A stretch of DNA of 58,721 nt from contig NZ_JAEEGC010000049.1 of assembly GCF_019207025.1 (NCBI RefSeq), forward strand, positions 1-58,721. Reading direction: 5' to 3'. The translations under genes and the position numbers were made by a program. The stretch's first letter is position 1. Each line of letters begins with the position of its first letter. Under the pieces are notes generated by a model. It worked only from the letters and a program-made list of their open reading frames with translations. It did not search any database and was not told the origin of the DNA. Shown here piece by piece: positions 26,644 to 35,275 of the stretch. This DNA comes from Clostridium thailandense. GTDB taxonomy: Bacteria; Bacillota; Clostridia; Clostridiales; Clostridiaceae.

Positions 26644-27471
26644 CTATAAACTAGATTTTCTAACTATAGCATCCGTCATAATTGCAGCTCTTTTATTTTC
26701 TTTTACATCATGTACTCTAACAAAATCATATCCCTTCATAATTCCTATGACTGTAGTTGCAATAGTTCCTTCAACTCTTTCTTCTGATGGTAGATTCAAA
26801 GCATTACCAATCATTGATTTTCTTGAAGTACCTAACAATACTGAATATCCCAATTTATTTAGATCTTGTAAGTTATCCATCACAATTAGATTCTGTTCAT
26901 AATTCTTAGCAAAACCTATACCTGGATCTAAAATTATGTTTTCAGGTTTTACTCCTGCTTTTAATGCTATATCTATACTTTCTTGCAAATCCTTTAAAAC
27001 GTCTTCCATAAGGTTATTATAATCTCTGTTATCCCTGTTATGCATTAAGCAGCATGGGACATTATATTTTGCTGCAACTTCTGCTATATAAGTATCTTTT
27101 TTAAATCCCCATACATCATTTATCAATGCAGCACCTGCCTTTACTGCTTCTTCTGCTACTTTTCCCTTGTATGTATCTATCGAAATAGGCACATCTATTT
27201 CTTTTGATAAAGCTGTAATTATTGGAACAATTCTCTTTATCTCCTCTTCTTCTGGAACAGGTACGTGATTAGGTCTTGTAGATTCTCCCCCTATGTCAAT
27301 TATGTCTGCTCCCTCTTCTATCATTTCTTTTGCATGCCTTATAGCTGCTTCTAAATTATTAAATTTTCCACCATCTGAAAAAGAGTCTGGAGTAACATTA
27401 AGTATACCCATTATATAAGTTCTTTTACCAAGTTCAAAGTCTTTTTTTCCAATTTTCATTATTTTTGTCAT
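26644..27471 (-). CDS. folP: Dihydropteroate synthase
   Basis: A protein of 275 residues that joins 4-aminobenzoate to the pterin pyrophosphate. Signature segments are MGILNVTPDSFSDGG near 21-35, DIIDIGGESTRP near 57-68, PISIDTYKGKVAEEAVKAGA, NDVWGF and ILDPGIGFAKN, with SRKSMIG near 217. Last gene of pabA-pabB-pabC-folP, 64 bp after pabC, without a clear ribosome site, so its exact start is a little uncertain. Element B begins 1 bp after the stop codon. folE, folB and folK are not in the window. Confidence 0.97.
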   Translation of the reverse strand: MTKIMKIGKKDFELGKRTYIMGILNVTPDSFSDGGKFNNLEAAIRHAKEMIEEGADIIDIGGESTRPNHVPVPEEEEIKRIVPIITALSKEIDVPISIDTYKGKVAEEAVKAGAALINDVWGFKKDTYIAEVAAKYNVPCCLMHNRDNRDYNNLMEDVLKDLQESIDIALKAGVKPENIILDPGIGFAKNYEQNLIVMDNLQDLNKLGYSVLLGTSRKSMIGNALNLPSEERVEGTIATTVIGIMKGYDFVRVHDVKENKRAAIMTDAIVRKSSL

Positions 27472-27535
27472 AGCATTTCTGGCTTTGCTTTAATATTGTA
27501 TGTTAAATAGCAATTACGCCAGCTTCCCTCCTTAA

Positions 27536-28294
27536 TTAATAATTTTCTTTTATATAATTTTCATAATATTCTTTTATATTTTCTATAATAACGTTATCAT
27601 CAAGCTTCTTGTCACACAGAGTTGAAACCTTCATAACACCCATAACACTATTAGTTAGAAAAATTCCATCAGCATTCATCAAAGTATCTTTATTAAACTT
27701 TCCTTCTACGACCTCAAAATTATTTATAATAAACTTTCTCACTGTTCCGTTAAGTAGTCCACATTCAATGGATGGAGTATATATTTTATTATTTTTTATA
27801 AAATACACATTAGAAACACTGCCTTCTGATAAATTGTTTTCTACATTAAAGAATAACACCTCGTTGTATCCTTCAGTAATGCATTTATCATGTTCTAAAA
27901 TATTTTCAAGGTAATTTAATGATTTTAAATAAGTAAGCCTAGAATATTGATTTCTTTTTACAGAACTTATTTTTACTTTAAAACCTTTTTCATATTGTTC
28001 CTTTGTATAATTATTCTTTCTAACAGTAAAAATAATATTTTTTTCTGTAACAACCAATTTTAAAACACAATCCATACATTTTAGCTTACTTACTGCATTT
28101 ATTATATCATCTTCCTGAACTTTTCTGTTAATACCAATAACCTTTAATCCAGCATTTATTCTATTCAAATGCTCCTCAATAAATAGAGGCTTATTTTTAA
28201 CTAATATGGTTTCAAAAAGGCCTCTTCCAAAATATAATCCTTGATCTAAAAAAGCACTTTCGCCATCTGCTATTTCCCCATTTAAAATTATCAT
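27536..28294 (-). CDS. pabC: 4-amino-4-deoxychorismate lyase (branched-chain aminotransferase fold)
   Basis: A PLP enzyme of 252 residues that cleaves aminodeoxychorismate to 4-aminobenzoate and pyruvate. It shows GLYFGRGLFETI near 23-34, the PLP lysine region TYLKSLNYLEN, EVLFFNVENNLSEGSVSNVYF, and GLLNGTVRKFI. The start at 28294 is chosen for the AAGGTG ribosome site 11 nt upstream; an in-frame GTG at 28306 would overlap that site. The position after pabA and pabB supports the lyase assignment over an aminotransferase. Confidence 0.92.
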   Translation of the reverse strand: MIILNGEIADGESAFLDQGLYFGRGLFETILVKNKPLFIEEHLNRINAGLKVIGINRKVQEDDIINAVSKLKCMDCVLKLVVTEKNIIFTVRKNNYTKEQYEKGFKVKISSVKRNQYSRLTYLKSLNYLENILEHDKCITEGYNEVLFFNVENNLSEGSVSNVYFIKNNKIYTPSIECGLLNGTVRKFIINNFEVVEGKFNKDTLMNADGIFLTNSVMGVMKVSTLCDKKLDDNVIIENIKEYYENYIKENY

Positions 28295-28316
28295 AGTATT
28301 TATCACACCTTCTTAC

Positions 28317-29666
28317 CTATAGAACCCTCATTAATGCTCTAGCTTTATCTAAGGTTTCTTCATATTCATCTTCTTTTATAGATTCCCAGGTAATTCCTCC
28401 ACCTACCCCTAGATAAGCCTTTTTATCCTTCATAAGTATCGTCCTTATTACTATATTAAAATCAGCATTTCCATCAAAACCCAAATATCCTATGCATCCC
28501 GTATATATATTTCTCCTTGTAGGTTCTAACTCTTCTATGACCTCCATTGATCTAACCTTAGGAGCCCCTGTAATAGATCCACCTGGAAAACAAGCCTTTA
28601 TACAATCTACTGCAGCATATTCATCTTTAAGTTCCCCTACTACTGTAGATACTAAATGAAACACAGTACTGTATTCTTCTAACTTAAACAACTCAGTAAC
28701 CTTTACAGAGTAAGGCTTACAAACCTTACTTAGATCATTTCTCTCTAAATCCACAATCATTAATAACTCTGATTTATCCTTTTCGCTATTTATAAGTTCT
28801 AATTTATTTTTTAAGTCTTCCTCAGAATTTTTTCCTCTAGGTCTTGTTCCTTTTATAGGTCTTGTTTCAACGATATTATTTCTTATTTCTAAAAATCTCT
28901 CTGGTGATGATGATACAATACTAAATTCTTCAACATTCATAAAAGCAGCAAAAGGTGCTGGATTTATATGCCTTAAGTTTTTATAAACTTCATAGGGCTC
29001 TTTCGTTGTTTCACAACAAAATCTCTGTGTTAAATTTGCAATATATATATCTCCGGTTCTTATATATTGCCTAAACCTTTCAACGGTCTCTATATATTCA
29101 TCTTTACCAAAGTTTGAATCAAACTCTGTATTACTTTCAATTAATTCATCATATTTAACCTTATCGCCTTTTAATATTATACCTTCTATTTCTCTAACAC
29201 TATCTTCCTTTGACTTTAATATTCCTAAACCAGTAATATATGTTTTCTTCTCTAAGTTATCCATCACTACTGCGTTATCATAGAAATAAAAATAACAATC
29301 AGGTATTTTTACTTCTTCCAAAGCTATAACAGGTAATTCTTCTAATTTTCTTCCTAAATCATAGGAAAAATATCCTATGGCTCCAGCTATATATGGGAGT
29401 TCAGTATCATTTTTAACTTTATACATATCAATAAGTTTTTTAAGCTCTTCAAAAGGATCCGATTTAATTTTCTTTTCATTTATAACACAAATATCTTCTT
29501 CATACTTAAAAGTAGTAAAAGAATTTAAACCAACGATTGAATATCTTCCAAGATTTTCAGCCCCCATACCACTATCTAAAATAGAAACTGTTCTATCACT
29601 TTTAAATAATGAATAGATATCAAAGGCATCTAACTCCGTCTTTACTTCTTTAACTAAAGCCTGCAT
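28317..29666 (-). CDS. pabB: Aminodeoxychorismate synthase component I
   Basis: A chorismate-binding enzyme of 449 residues that aminates chorismate with ammonia from the PabA partner. It contains GDIYIANLTQRF, SSSPERFLEI, ETRPIKGTRPRG, the catalytic E and R region VDLERNDLSKVC, and FPGGSITGAPKVRSMEVIEELE. The PIKGT lysine is the residue that separates PabB from anthranilate synthase TrpE and supports the assignment. Together with the pabC and folP genes it is clearly the folate branch. It lies 30 bp after pabA. Confidence 0.95.
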   Translation of the reverse strand: MQALVKEVKTELDAFDIYSLFKSDRTVSILDSGMGAENLGRYSIVGLNSFTTFKYEEDICVINEKKIKSDPFEELKKLIDMYKVKNDTELPYIAGAIGYFSYDLGRKLEELPVIALEEVKIPDCYFYFYDNAVVMDNLEKKTYITGLGILKSKEDSVREIEGIILKGDKVKYDELIESNTEFDSNFGKDEYIETVERFRQYIRTGDIYIANLTQRFCCETTKEPYEVYKNLRHINPAPFAAFMNVEEFSIVSSSPERFLEIRNNIVETRPIKGTRPRGKNSEEDLKNKLELINSEKDKSELLMIVDLERNDLSKVCKPYSVKVTELFKLEEYSTVFHLVSTVVGELKDEYAAVDCIKACFPGGSITGAPKVRSMEVIEELEPTRRNIYTGCIGYLGFDGNADFNIVIRTILMKDKKAYLGVGGGITWESIKEDEYEETLDKARALMRVL

Positions 29667-29696
29667 AATAAATTATCCTCCAGTTTTGTTATTTTT

Positions 29697-30284
29697 CTAT
29701 TTAAGCTTATTGAATTCTTTTGCTTCTTCTAAAAAATTTTTAAGCATTTGATGTCCACATTCTGTTAACTCTGCTTCAGGATGAAATTGTACACCTTCAA
29801 GAAGATATTCCTTATGTCTAACTCCCATAACAACTCCCTCAGAAGTCTTACAAGTCACTCTAAGGCACTCTGGAATAGTTTCCTTATCTATTATTAGTGA
29901 ATGATATCTTGTAACCTTAACTGGATTTTTAATTTTTTTAAATACTCCTGTATTTTCATGGTAAACTTCAAATACCTTTCCATGAACAGGTTCTTTTCCT
30001 TTAATTATATTTGCATTAAAAGCATATCCAATACTTTGATGCCCTAGACAAATTCCTAAGATAGGAATTTTACCACTAAACCTTCTAATTACATCCACAC
30101 AGATACCAGATTGTTCAGGCGATTTAGGTCCCGGTGAGATTATAATTCCTTCTGGTTCCATTTTTTCTATATCATCTAAAGTTAGCTTGTCATTTCTACA
30201 AACTTTAACATCCTCTTTTAATTCTTCTAAATATCTTACTAGATTGTACACAAATGAATCATAGTTATCAATCATTAGAAACAT
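29697..30284 (-). CDS. pabA: Aminodeoxychorismate synthase glutamine amidotransferase component
   Basis: A class I glutamine amidotransferase of 195 residues supplying ammonia to PabB. Motifs are DNYDSFVYNL, SPGPKSPEQSG, GICLGHQSIGY with the catalytic Cys near 79, and the His/Glu dyad in FHPEAE near 170. In Clostridia such proteins may serve both PabB and TrpE. The genomic context (pabB, pabC, folP follow) makes folate the main role. The leader upstream contains a large RNA structure (30388-30745). Confidence 0.93.
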   Translation of the reverse strand: MFLMIDNYDSFVYNLVRYLEELKEDVKVCRNDKLTLDDIEKMEPEGIIISPGPKSPEQSGICVDVIRRFSGKIPILGICLGHQSIGYAFNANIIKGKEPVHGKVFEVYHENTGVFKKIKNPVKVTRYHSLIIDKETIPECLRVTCKTSEGVVMGVRHKEYLLEGVQFHPEAELTECGHQMLKNFLEEAKEFNKLK

Positions 30285-30387
30285 AAAATCCCACTCCTAT
30301 TGATATCTAGCGTATATATTTTATACACTGATTGGTTTTACTTATTATTAATGCAAATTCCCCCCTTTACAAAATACTTTTATTATA

Positions 30388-30745
30388 TTTAAAAACAACA
30401 AAAAGCATATAGTATATTTAGTTTATCCAATTCGCAGCCACATAACTCACGTGCACTCCATAAAAGCACTTAACATCAAATCAACATTCTGCGTAAGCGG
30501 ATCATCCCCAAAGCATATGTTGGAGATATCTACTATAATTTTGGATGCCTAATTAAGATTTGAGTCCTCTGCTCTTTGGAAGTGGCGAGTTACCAGAATT
30601 TCCTAACCCTACCTAGTTAAGAATTCTCATACTGTGTATACCAAAACTCTTTGACCTTCAAGGTTATTCGAGTTTTTGGATGTACATAAGCTTGTTAAGC
30701 CCTGGATAAGTCCAACTAAAATTTAGTTGTTTATACACTATATGC
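30388..30745 (-). ncRNA. Large structured RNA candidate upstream of pabA
   Basis: A stretch of about 340 nt, clearly richer in GC than its surroundings, with no open reading frame. On the minus strand its ends pair: GCATATAGTGTATA (30745-30732) with TATACTATATGC (30416-30405), directly followed by a U-rich tail TTTTTGTTGTTTTT. Inside are a second closing pair (TTATCC with GGATAA) and several good hairpins: CCAAAA-CTC with GAG-TTTTGG around ACCTT/AGGT, AGAATT...AATTCT, and ATCTCCAA/TTGGGGAT. A consensus promoter lies 60 bp upstream. It is either an independent RNA ending at its own terminator about 100 nt before pabA, or a very long leader. I cannot match it to tmRNA, RNase P, SRP, 6S, THF or ZTP riboswitches. 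Confidence 0.65.
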
Positions 30746-30754
30746 CTCTATTTT

Positions 30755-30798
30755 TAAATATCATTATTAATTAAAATTTTAATTAATAATGATATTTA
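30755..30798. repeat. Perfect 44-bp AT-only palindrome near the ncRNA start
   Basis: A perfect 22-bp inverted repeat without spacer, almost pure A and T with one G/C pair per arm. It lies between the promoter at 30814-30843 and the structured RNA, so it would form the 5' hairpin of that transcript. Confidence 0.7.
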
Positions 30799-30813
30799 AC
30801 AATCTATGAACAA

Positions 30814-30843
30814 AGTATAACATACCATAATAAATTATATCAA
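30814..30843 (-). promoter_or_regulatory. Sigma-A promoter of the ncRNA/pab region
   Basis: On the minus strand, TTGATA (30843-30838), an 18-bp spacer and TATACT (30819-30814), with a TG one base before the -10 box (extended -10). Confidence 0.7.
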
Positions 30844-30886
30844 GCATGAAACTAACTTATTATTAAATTATTATAGAAAATAATTC

Positions 30887-30926
30887 AAAAAAAGTGCTAG
30901 ATAAAATTTCATCTAACACTTTTTTT
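30887..30926. terminator. Bidirectional terminator after hydG
   Basis: A 17-bp stem (with one G-U-type mismatch) has A/T runs of seven on each side. It lies 6 bp beyond the hydG stop codon. Confidence 0.9.
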
Positions 30927-30931
30927 AATAA

Positions 30932-32347
30932 TTAAAATCTTAAATCTCTTTCACCCTTCTCTATTCTTTCAAGTTTTGCTATCGTTTCTCTGCGAACTCT
31001 CTCATCTGGAATATCCAATAAGTTTTTTTCTATAGTTTGAGCTCCCACGACTTTTAATTCCTCATCTGCATAATCTATTAAATATTCTTTAAAAGTTAAT
31101 ATTGCATTAGGCAAACAGAAATTATGGATTGTCCCACTCTTTGCAAATTCCATAAATCTATCTCCAGTTCTTCCAGCCCTATAACATGCAGTACAATAGC
31201 TTGGAATATAACCAGATTTGCAGAGATTTTTAATAATTTCAAATGGTGTACGATGATCAGCTACTTCAAATTGAGGCTTTTCATCAGAATGCTTGAGTGC
31301 ATTGTTCTCTGAGTAGCTTCCAACCCCTACACACGAACCAGCACTTATCTGTGATATACCTACATCTATAACCTTATCTCTAAAGCTTGACTCTTCTCTA
31401 GTAGAAAGAATCATTCCAGTATATGGGACTGCAAGCCTTAAAACTGCTACTAATCTTATAAACTGTTCATCTGTAAGCAAGTGAGGGAACTCTTTAATAT
31501 CCACTCCATCCGCTGCTCTTAATCTTGGAACTGATATGGTATGTGGACCAACTCCAGTTGCTTCCTCAAGGTGTTCAGCATGCATAAGCATTGCTACAGT
31601 ATCATAATGATGATCATATAATCCATAAAGGACTCCAATTCCTACATCGTCAATTTCTGCCGCTCTTGCTCTATCCATAGCCGTTGTATGCCAATTATAA
31701 TCATGCTTTGGTCCAGTAGGATGTAATCTTTCATAAGTTGACTTATGGTAAGTTTCTTGGAAAAGAGTATATGTCCCTATTTCTGCTTCTTTTAATCTTT
31801 TGTAATCCTCTATGGTAGTTGCTGCAATGTTAATATTTATACGTCTAATACTGCCATTTTTAAATTTCATCGAATAAATAGTTTTAATACAATCAATTAT
31901 ATAATCTAATGAACAGTTTTTAGGGTCTTCACCTGCTTCCATTACAATTCTTTTATGACCTAAAGATTCAATGTGCTCTATTTCTTGTTTTATTTCGTCC
32001 ATAGTTAACTTTCTTCTTGGAAAGTCTTGGTTTGAACACTTATATCCACAGTATTTACATGAGTTAACGCAGTAATCGCTTACATATAGAGGAGCAAATA
32101 GAACTATTCTATTACCATAAATAGTTTCTTTTATCTTTCTTGCAGCCTTGAACATTTCATCCAATATATCCTTGTCTTCAATATTTAATAGGATTGCTGC
32201 TTCCCTATGTGTAAGTCCCTTACATTCTTTTGCTTTTTCTATAAGTCTCTTAACATACTCTCTGTCCTTTGCTTTCTCTTTTCCTTCTTCTATAGACTCC
32301 CTTATTTCAGAATCAATAATAAATTCTTCTGCTAAAAATTCTTTCAC
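30932..32347 (-). CDS. hydG: [FeFe]-hydrogenase H-cluster maturase, tyrosine lyase
   Basis: A radical-SAM enzyme of 471 residues that cleaves tyrosine to p-cresol, CO and CN- for the H-cluster. The N-terminal radical-SAM motif CVNSCKYC (C95, C99, C102 counted from the upstream GTG) and the diagnostic C-terminal CxxC-x22-C (CTAC...NFC) that binds the dangler-iron cluster are both intact, so this is HydG and not ThiH. I chose the GTG at 32347, 8 nt after GGAGG; a GTG at 32353 is too close to it. hydE and hydF are not adjacent. A folded leader region lies upstream. Monocistronic. Confidence 0.95.
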   Translation of the reverse strand: MKEFLAEEFIIDSEIRESIEEGKEKAKDREYVKRLIEKAKECKGLTHREAAILLNIEDKDILDEMFKAARKIKETIYGNRIVLFAPLYVSDYCVNSCKYCGYKCSNQDFPRRKLTMDEIKQEIEHIESLGHKRIVMEAGEDPKNCSLDYIIDCIKTIYSMKFKNGSIRRININIAATTIEDYKRLKEAEIGTYTLFQETYHKSTYERLHPTGPKHDYNWHTTAMDRARAAEIDDVGIGVLYGLYDHHYDTVAMLMHAEHLEEATGVGPHTISVPRLRAADGVDIKEFPHLLTDEQFIRLVAVLRLAVPYTGMILSTREESSFRDKVIDVGISQISAGSCVGVGSYSENNALKHSDEKPQFEVADHRTPFEIIKNLCKSGYIPSYCTACYRAGRTGDRFMEFAKSGTIHNFCLPNAILTFKEYLIDYADEELKVVGAQTIEKNLLDIPDERVRRETIAKLERIEKGERDLRF

Positions 32348-32453
32348 TTTCACTTCCTCCTCTTAATTCAAAAAATAATTTTTCTTTCCAAAAACATTAA
32401 ACTTATCTTTAACCTTGGACGTGGAGTTTATAGAAATTTATCGCAAAAACAAA

Positions 32454-32563
32454 AGCTTTCCATAAAATACTTACATTCCAAATAAAACTTAATTTGGACG
32501 CATAAAATTTTCTTTTAAAATTATGCATAAAAGAAAATTTTTATAGTATCTTTAAGGAAAGCT
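32454..32563 (-). promoter_or_regulatory. Folded leader element upstream of hydG
   Basis: On the minus strand the segment is closed by AGCTTTCC (32563-32556) with GGAAAGCT (32461-32454). A second stem is GATACT/AGTATT (32550-32545 with 32471-32466). Two hairpins lie inside: a 15-bp AT stem at 32543-32501 and TCCAAAT/ATTTGGA at 32498-32477. It ends about 105 nt before the hydG start. It resembles no riboswitch I know. The rest of the 32348-32809 gap is AT-rich. Confidence 0.5.
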
Positions 32564-32627
32564 AGATTATCATGCAAATTATAGATATATAAATTATATA
32601 CCAACTATCTACTAAACAAATCCACAT
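32562..32627 (-). CDS. Possible 21-residue leader peptide
   Basis: An ATG follows GGAGGGA closely (2-3 nt, shorter than usual) and opens a 21-codon frame rich in hydrophobic residues with two Trp codons (MWICLVDSWYIIY...). Its stop codon overlaps the 5' side of the folded leader of hydG. It is too short to be confident about. Confidence 0.25.
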   Translation of the reverse strand: MWICLVDSWYIIYISIICMII

Positions 32628-32809
32628 TCCCTCCAGATTAGATATTTCCTTTCTGTTAGGTTAATACGAGTATAGATAGTGTTGTTTATAAAACAAGTAT
32701 CTCAGAACTACTCCAAAATCACTGAATTCATAAGCAACTAACATGGATATAATTTTATCATTAAATTTGTTAATAATCAAATTTATTATTTTACATCTAA
32801 TAATATTAT

Positions 32810-32956
32810 CTATTCATATTGTTCTCCATCTTTATTGTTGTATCCACTTTCATTATAAGCTCTTTTTTCTATAGTTTGCTTTATCTGATTTTTAGGAAAT
32901 CTTGTTCCTTCTCTGAATCCTTTTTGTTTATAATTTCTTTTGTCACCTATCTTCAT
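32810..32956 (-). CDS. Small basic protein of 48 residues, unknown
   Basis: A frame of 48 codons starting MKIGDKRNYKQKGF, strongly basic and hydrophilic, with a consensus ribosome site (GGAGGTG, about 10 nt before the ATG). I do not recognise a family. The plus-strand open frame over the same region is its shadow and lacks a ribosome site. It is probably expressed alone, between the PadR-HAAS operon and hydG. Confidence 0.55.
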   Translation of the reverse strand: MKIGDKRNYKQKGFREGTRFPKNQIKQTIEKRAYNESGYNNKDGEQYE

Positions 32957-33089
32957 ATATGGAACACCTCCATTATTTATCAATTTAAACTTGTTATTTG
33001 CATTATCTATAATCTCCTATTGTAATAATTATTATACTTGTACATATTACCTGTATCCATACTCCAAAATCTACATATTTTATTGCACT

Positions 33090-33728
33090 TTAATTCCATT
33101 TCTTACTTTTAACATAATATACTCTTAAAAGTAAAGTCGTAATAAAAGTAATTGCTAATATAAAGACAATGCTTCCTATGATGTGGTGTGGAAAATAAAT
33201 CCACACAAAAGTTAAAGGTACGCATATAACAAAGTCACATACTATAAATGCCATTAAAACCATTCCCGGCTTTTTCATAAAATAATAATAATAAAATGCT
33301 ATATCCCAAATTGCCAAGGAAATCATAAATATTAAATACGAAATGTTTTTAAATCCATTTTTGACTAAATCTCCGCTAAAATATTGAATATCTTCACCAT
33401 TGCATATCATCCCAATAACCTGGAATAATACTCCTATGGCAAAAATAACAATGCCAGCTTTTATTAGCATTTTTGTAAACACATTACGATTTTTAAATAT
33501 ACCATTCATTTCAGCTACTACAGAGTTCTCTTGACCAAATTGTTCTATTGTCTTTTGGATGCTCTCTTCTTCACTTAATCCTTGTTTTTCTAAATCATCA
33601 ACTTTTTCATAAAGATGATTTCTCATTTCCTCCTTCAATATTTTTGTATCTTTATCTGCATTATCAAAGTTTCCATAAATATTATCAATGTATTCATCAA
33701 TTTTTGTATATCTATCAAACCTATTCAT
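33090..33728 (-). CDS. HAAS-domain membrane protein, partner of PadR
   Basis: A protein of 212 residues. The N-terminal 75 residues form a HAAS-like helical domain (IDEYIDNIYGNF..LKEEMRNHLYEKVDDLEKQGLSEEESIQKTIEQFG), followed by four hydrophobic segments (about 85-110, 128-150, 155-178, 182-205). HAAS-membrane proteins are commonly encoded with a PadR regulator and act as signalling or anti-regulator modules. Here the ATG overlaps the padR stop by 8 bp, so the two are coupled. The function is unknown. Confidence 0.8.
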   Translation of the reverse strand: MNRFDRYTKIDEYIDNIYGNFDNADKDTKILKEEMRNHLYEKVDDLEKQGLSEEESIQKTIEQFGQENSVVAEMNGIFKNRNVFTKMLIKAGIVIFAIGVLFQVIGMICNGEDIQYFSGDLVKNGFKNISYLIFMISLAIWDIAFYYYYFMKKPGMVLMAFIVCDFVICVPLTFVWIYFPHHIIGSIVFILAITFITTLLLRVYYVKSKKWN

Positions 33729-34065
33729 CTAATATAACCTCCATAAAATTATTCAATAAAGATTTTAAAAGCTTCCATTCTTTTACCTTATCAGAAAAAA
33801 ATTTTTTTCCTTCTTCAGTAATTTTATAATACCTTCTTCTTCCACCTCCGGATCCTTCATTGTCATTCCAATATCCTTCTAAAAAATTCTTCTTTTCTAA
33901 TCTTTTTAAAGATACATATAAAGTAGCCTCTTTTATTTCAAATTCTTCTTTTGATTTTTCTTTTATTTTTTTAGCAATCTCATATCCGTACATATCTCCA
34001 TTTTGCAAAACACATAGTATAATCGTATCAATATAGCCCTTCAGTATTTCTTTATCAAATTCCAA
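33721..34065 (-). CDS. PadR-family transcriptional regulator
   Basis: A protein of 114 residues with the PadR winged helix (YIDTIILCVLQNGDMYGYEIAKKIKE.., KEATLYVSLKRLEKKNFLEGYW, GGGRRRYYKITEEGKKFF) and a short C-terminal dimerisation helix. The start is TTG at 34065 with GGAGGG upstream. It probably represses its own two-gene operon with the HAAS protein; the 34066-34260 region has short AT-rich inverted repeats that could be operators but none is decisive. Confidence 0.93.
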   Translation of the reverse strand: MEFDKEILKGYIDTIILCVLQNGDMYGYEIAKKIKEKSKEEFEIKEATLYVSLKRLEKKNFLEGYWNDNEGSGGGRRRYYKITEEGKKFFSDKVKEWKLLKSLLNNFMEVILDE

Positions 34066-34272
34066 TAGCTAACCCTCCTTAATAAATTATTTTACTTTAT
34101 CAACTACTTTATAATGTTAAGTACTATTATACTATTTAATAATGCAAACTACTATATTATGCAATGTAGTTTTCTAAAATTTCGTAAGACATATTTATGA
34201 ATTTTTTGACAAAAATCCATACTTATTTTTTTTACATACTTAATTTGTTAGCAAAAATATTAATAAACCAAG

Positions 34273-34301
34273 TTGATATAATATACTTTAAGTGGTATAT
34301 T
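34273..34301 (+). promoter_or_regulatory. nadABC promoter
   Basis: TTGATA (34273-34278) and TATATT (34296-34301) are separated by 17 bp, about 60 bp before the nadA start. The -10 box is overlapped by the palindromic operator. Confidence 0.7.
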
Positions 34302-34338
34302 TATTTTACAAGTGTATATACACCTGTAAAATAAATAT
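34297..34338 (+). promoter_or_regulatory. Palindromic operator of the NAD biosynthesis operon
   Basis: A 42-bp inverted repeat with a single mismatched pair, centred on GTGTATATACAC and containing ACAAGTG/CACCTGT. It covers the -10 box and the expected transcription start. Position and operon content suggest the niacin-responsive repressor NiaR (YrxA). The regulator gene is not in the window, so that name is an inference. Confidence 0.75.
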
Positions 34339-34358
34339 ATATTTGTGAGGGAAATTAT

Positions 34359-35270
34359 ATGGAGATTAATTTTAAAAATGAGATATTAAGATTAAAAAAA
34401 GAAAAAAATTCTATAATTTTAGCCCATTATTATCAAAGACCTGACATTCAAGACATAGCAGATGCAGTTGGTGATTCCTACTATTTAAGTAAAATAGCTA
34501 AAGATTGTGAAGAAAACACAATAGTATTCTGTGGTGTGAAATTTATGGCTGAAAGTGCGAAAATACTTTCTCCAAAAAAAACAGTTTTAATTCCAGTTAT
34601 AGAAGCCGGATGTCCAATGGCTGATATGGCAGATGCCGATGGAGTACGGGAATTAAAAAGAAAGCACCCTTCTGCGAAGGTTGTTTGTTATATAAATTCC
34701 TCTGCTGAGGTAAAAGCTATGTCTGATATATGCTGCACCTCTTCTAATGCCCTAAAAATAGCAAAAAATTTAAAGGAAGAGGAGATAATATTTTTACCCG
34801 ATAGAAATTTGGGACAATATATATCAGAGCAAATTCCAGAGAAAAAGTTTATATTATGGAATGGTTTCTGTATAACTCATAAAAAAGTTAAACCTGAAGA
34901 ATTAACCAAAGCTAAAAATTTGCACCCTGATATATTAATTGCTGCTCATCCTGAATGCGAAAAATCTGTTAGAGATGCTGCAGACTTCATTGGAAGTACA
35001 GGAGAAATTATAAGTTTTGTTAATAAAAGTTCTAATAAAAGATTTCTCATTGCTACTGAAGAAGGAGTCCTCCATAAAATGAAACTAAATGATCCTGACA
35101 AGGAATTTTACATTCCTGGAGGAGGAATGAGTTGTATTAATATGAAAAAAACTTATTTAAAAGACGTGTATAATTGTCTTTTAAATATGGAATATAAAAT
35201 AGAATTAGATGAAGATCTAAGACAAAAGGCCTTCAATGCTTTATCAAACATGCATAAACTTGGAGGTTAA
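34359..35270 (+). CDS. nadA: Quinolinate synthase
   Basis: A [4Fe-4S] enzyme of 303 residues that condenses iminoaspartate with dihydroxyacetone phosphate. It has LAHYYQRPDIQDIADAVGDSYYLS near 20-43 and cluster cysteines in VFCGVKFMAES, AAHPECEKS and GGGMSCINM. It is followed 5 bp later by nadB; the nadA stop (GGAGGTTAA) supplies the nadB ribosome site. First gene of the nadABC operon. Confidence 0.97.
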   Translation: MEINFKNEILRLKKEKNSIILAHYYQRPDIQDIADAVGDSYYLSKIAKDCEENTIVFCGVKFMAESAKILSPKKTVLIPVIEAGCPMADMADADGVRELKRKHPSAKVVCYINSSAEVKAMSDICCTSSNALKIAKNLKEEEIIFLPDRNLGQYISEQIPEKKFILWNGFCITHKKVKPEELTKAKNLHPDILIAAHPECEKSVRDAADFIGSTGEIISFVNKSSNKRFLIATEEGVLHKMKLNDPDKEFYIPGGGMSCINMKKTYLKDVYNCLLNMEYKIELDEDLRQKAFNALSNMHKLGG

Positions 35271-35275
35271 CGGAT

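Noticed and set aside
30388..30745. tmRNA, RNase P, SRP RNA or a folate-related (THF/ZTP) riboswitch
   Set aside because: I looked for the conserved core motifs of each (such as GAGGAAAGTCC for RNase P) and did not find them; the size is also far beyond a THF or ZTP aptamer.
32819..33128. Two plus-strand open frames of 62-68 codons
   Set aside because: No ribosome sites; they lie antisense to the 48-residue minus-strand gene (32810-32956) and the AT-rich stretch upstream of it, which is the better reading.
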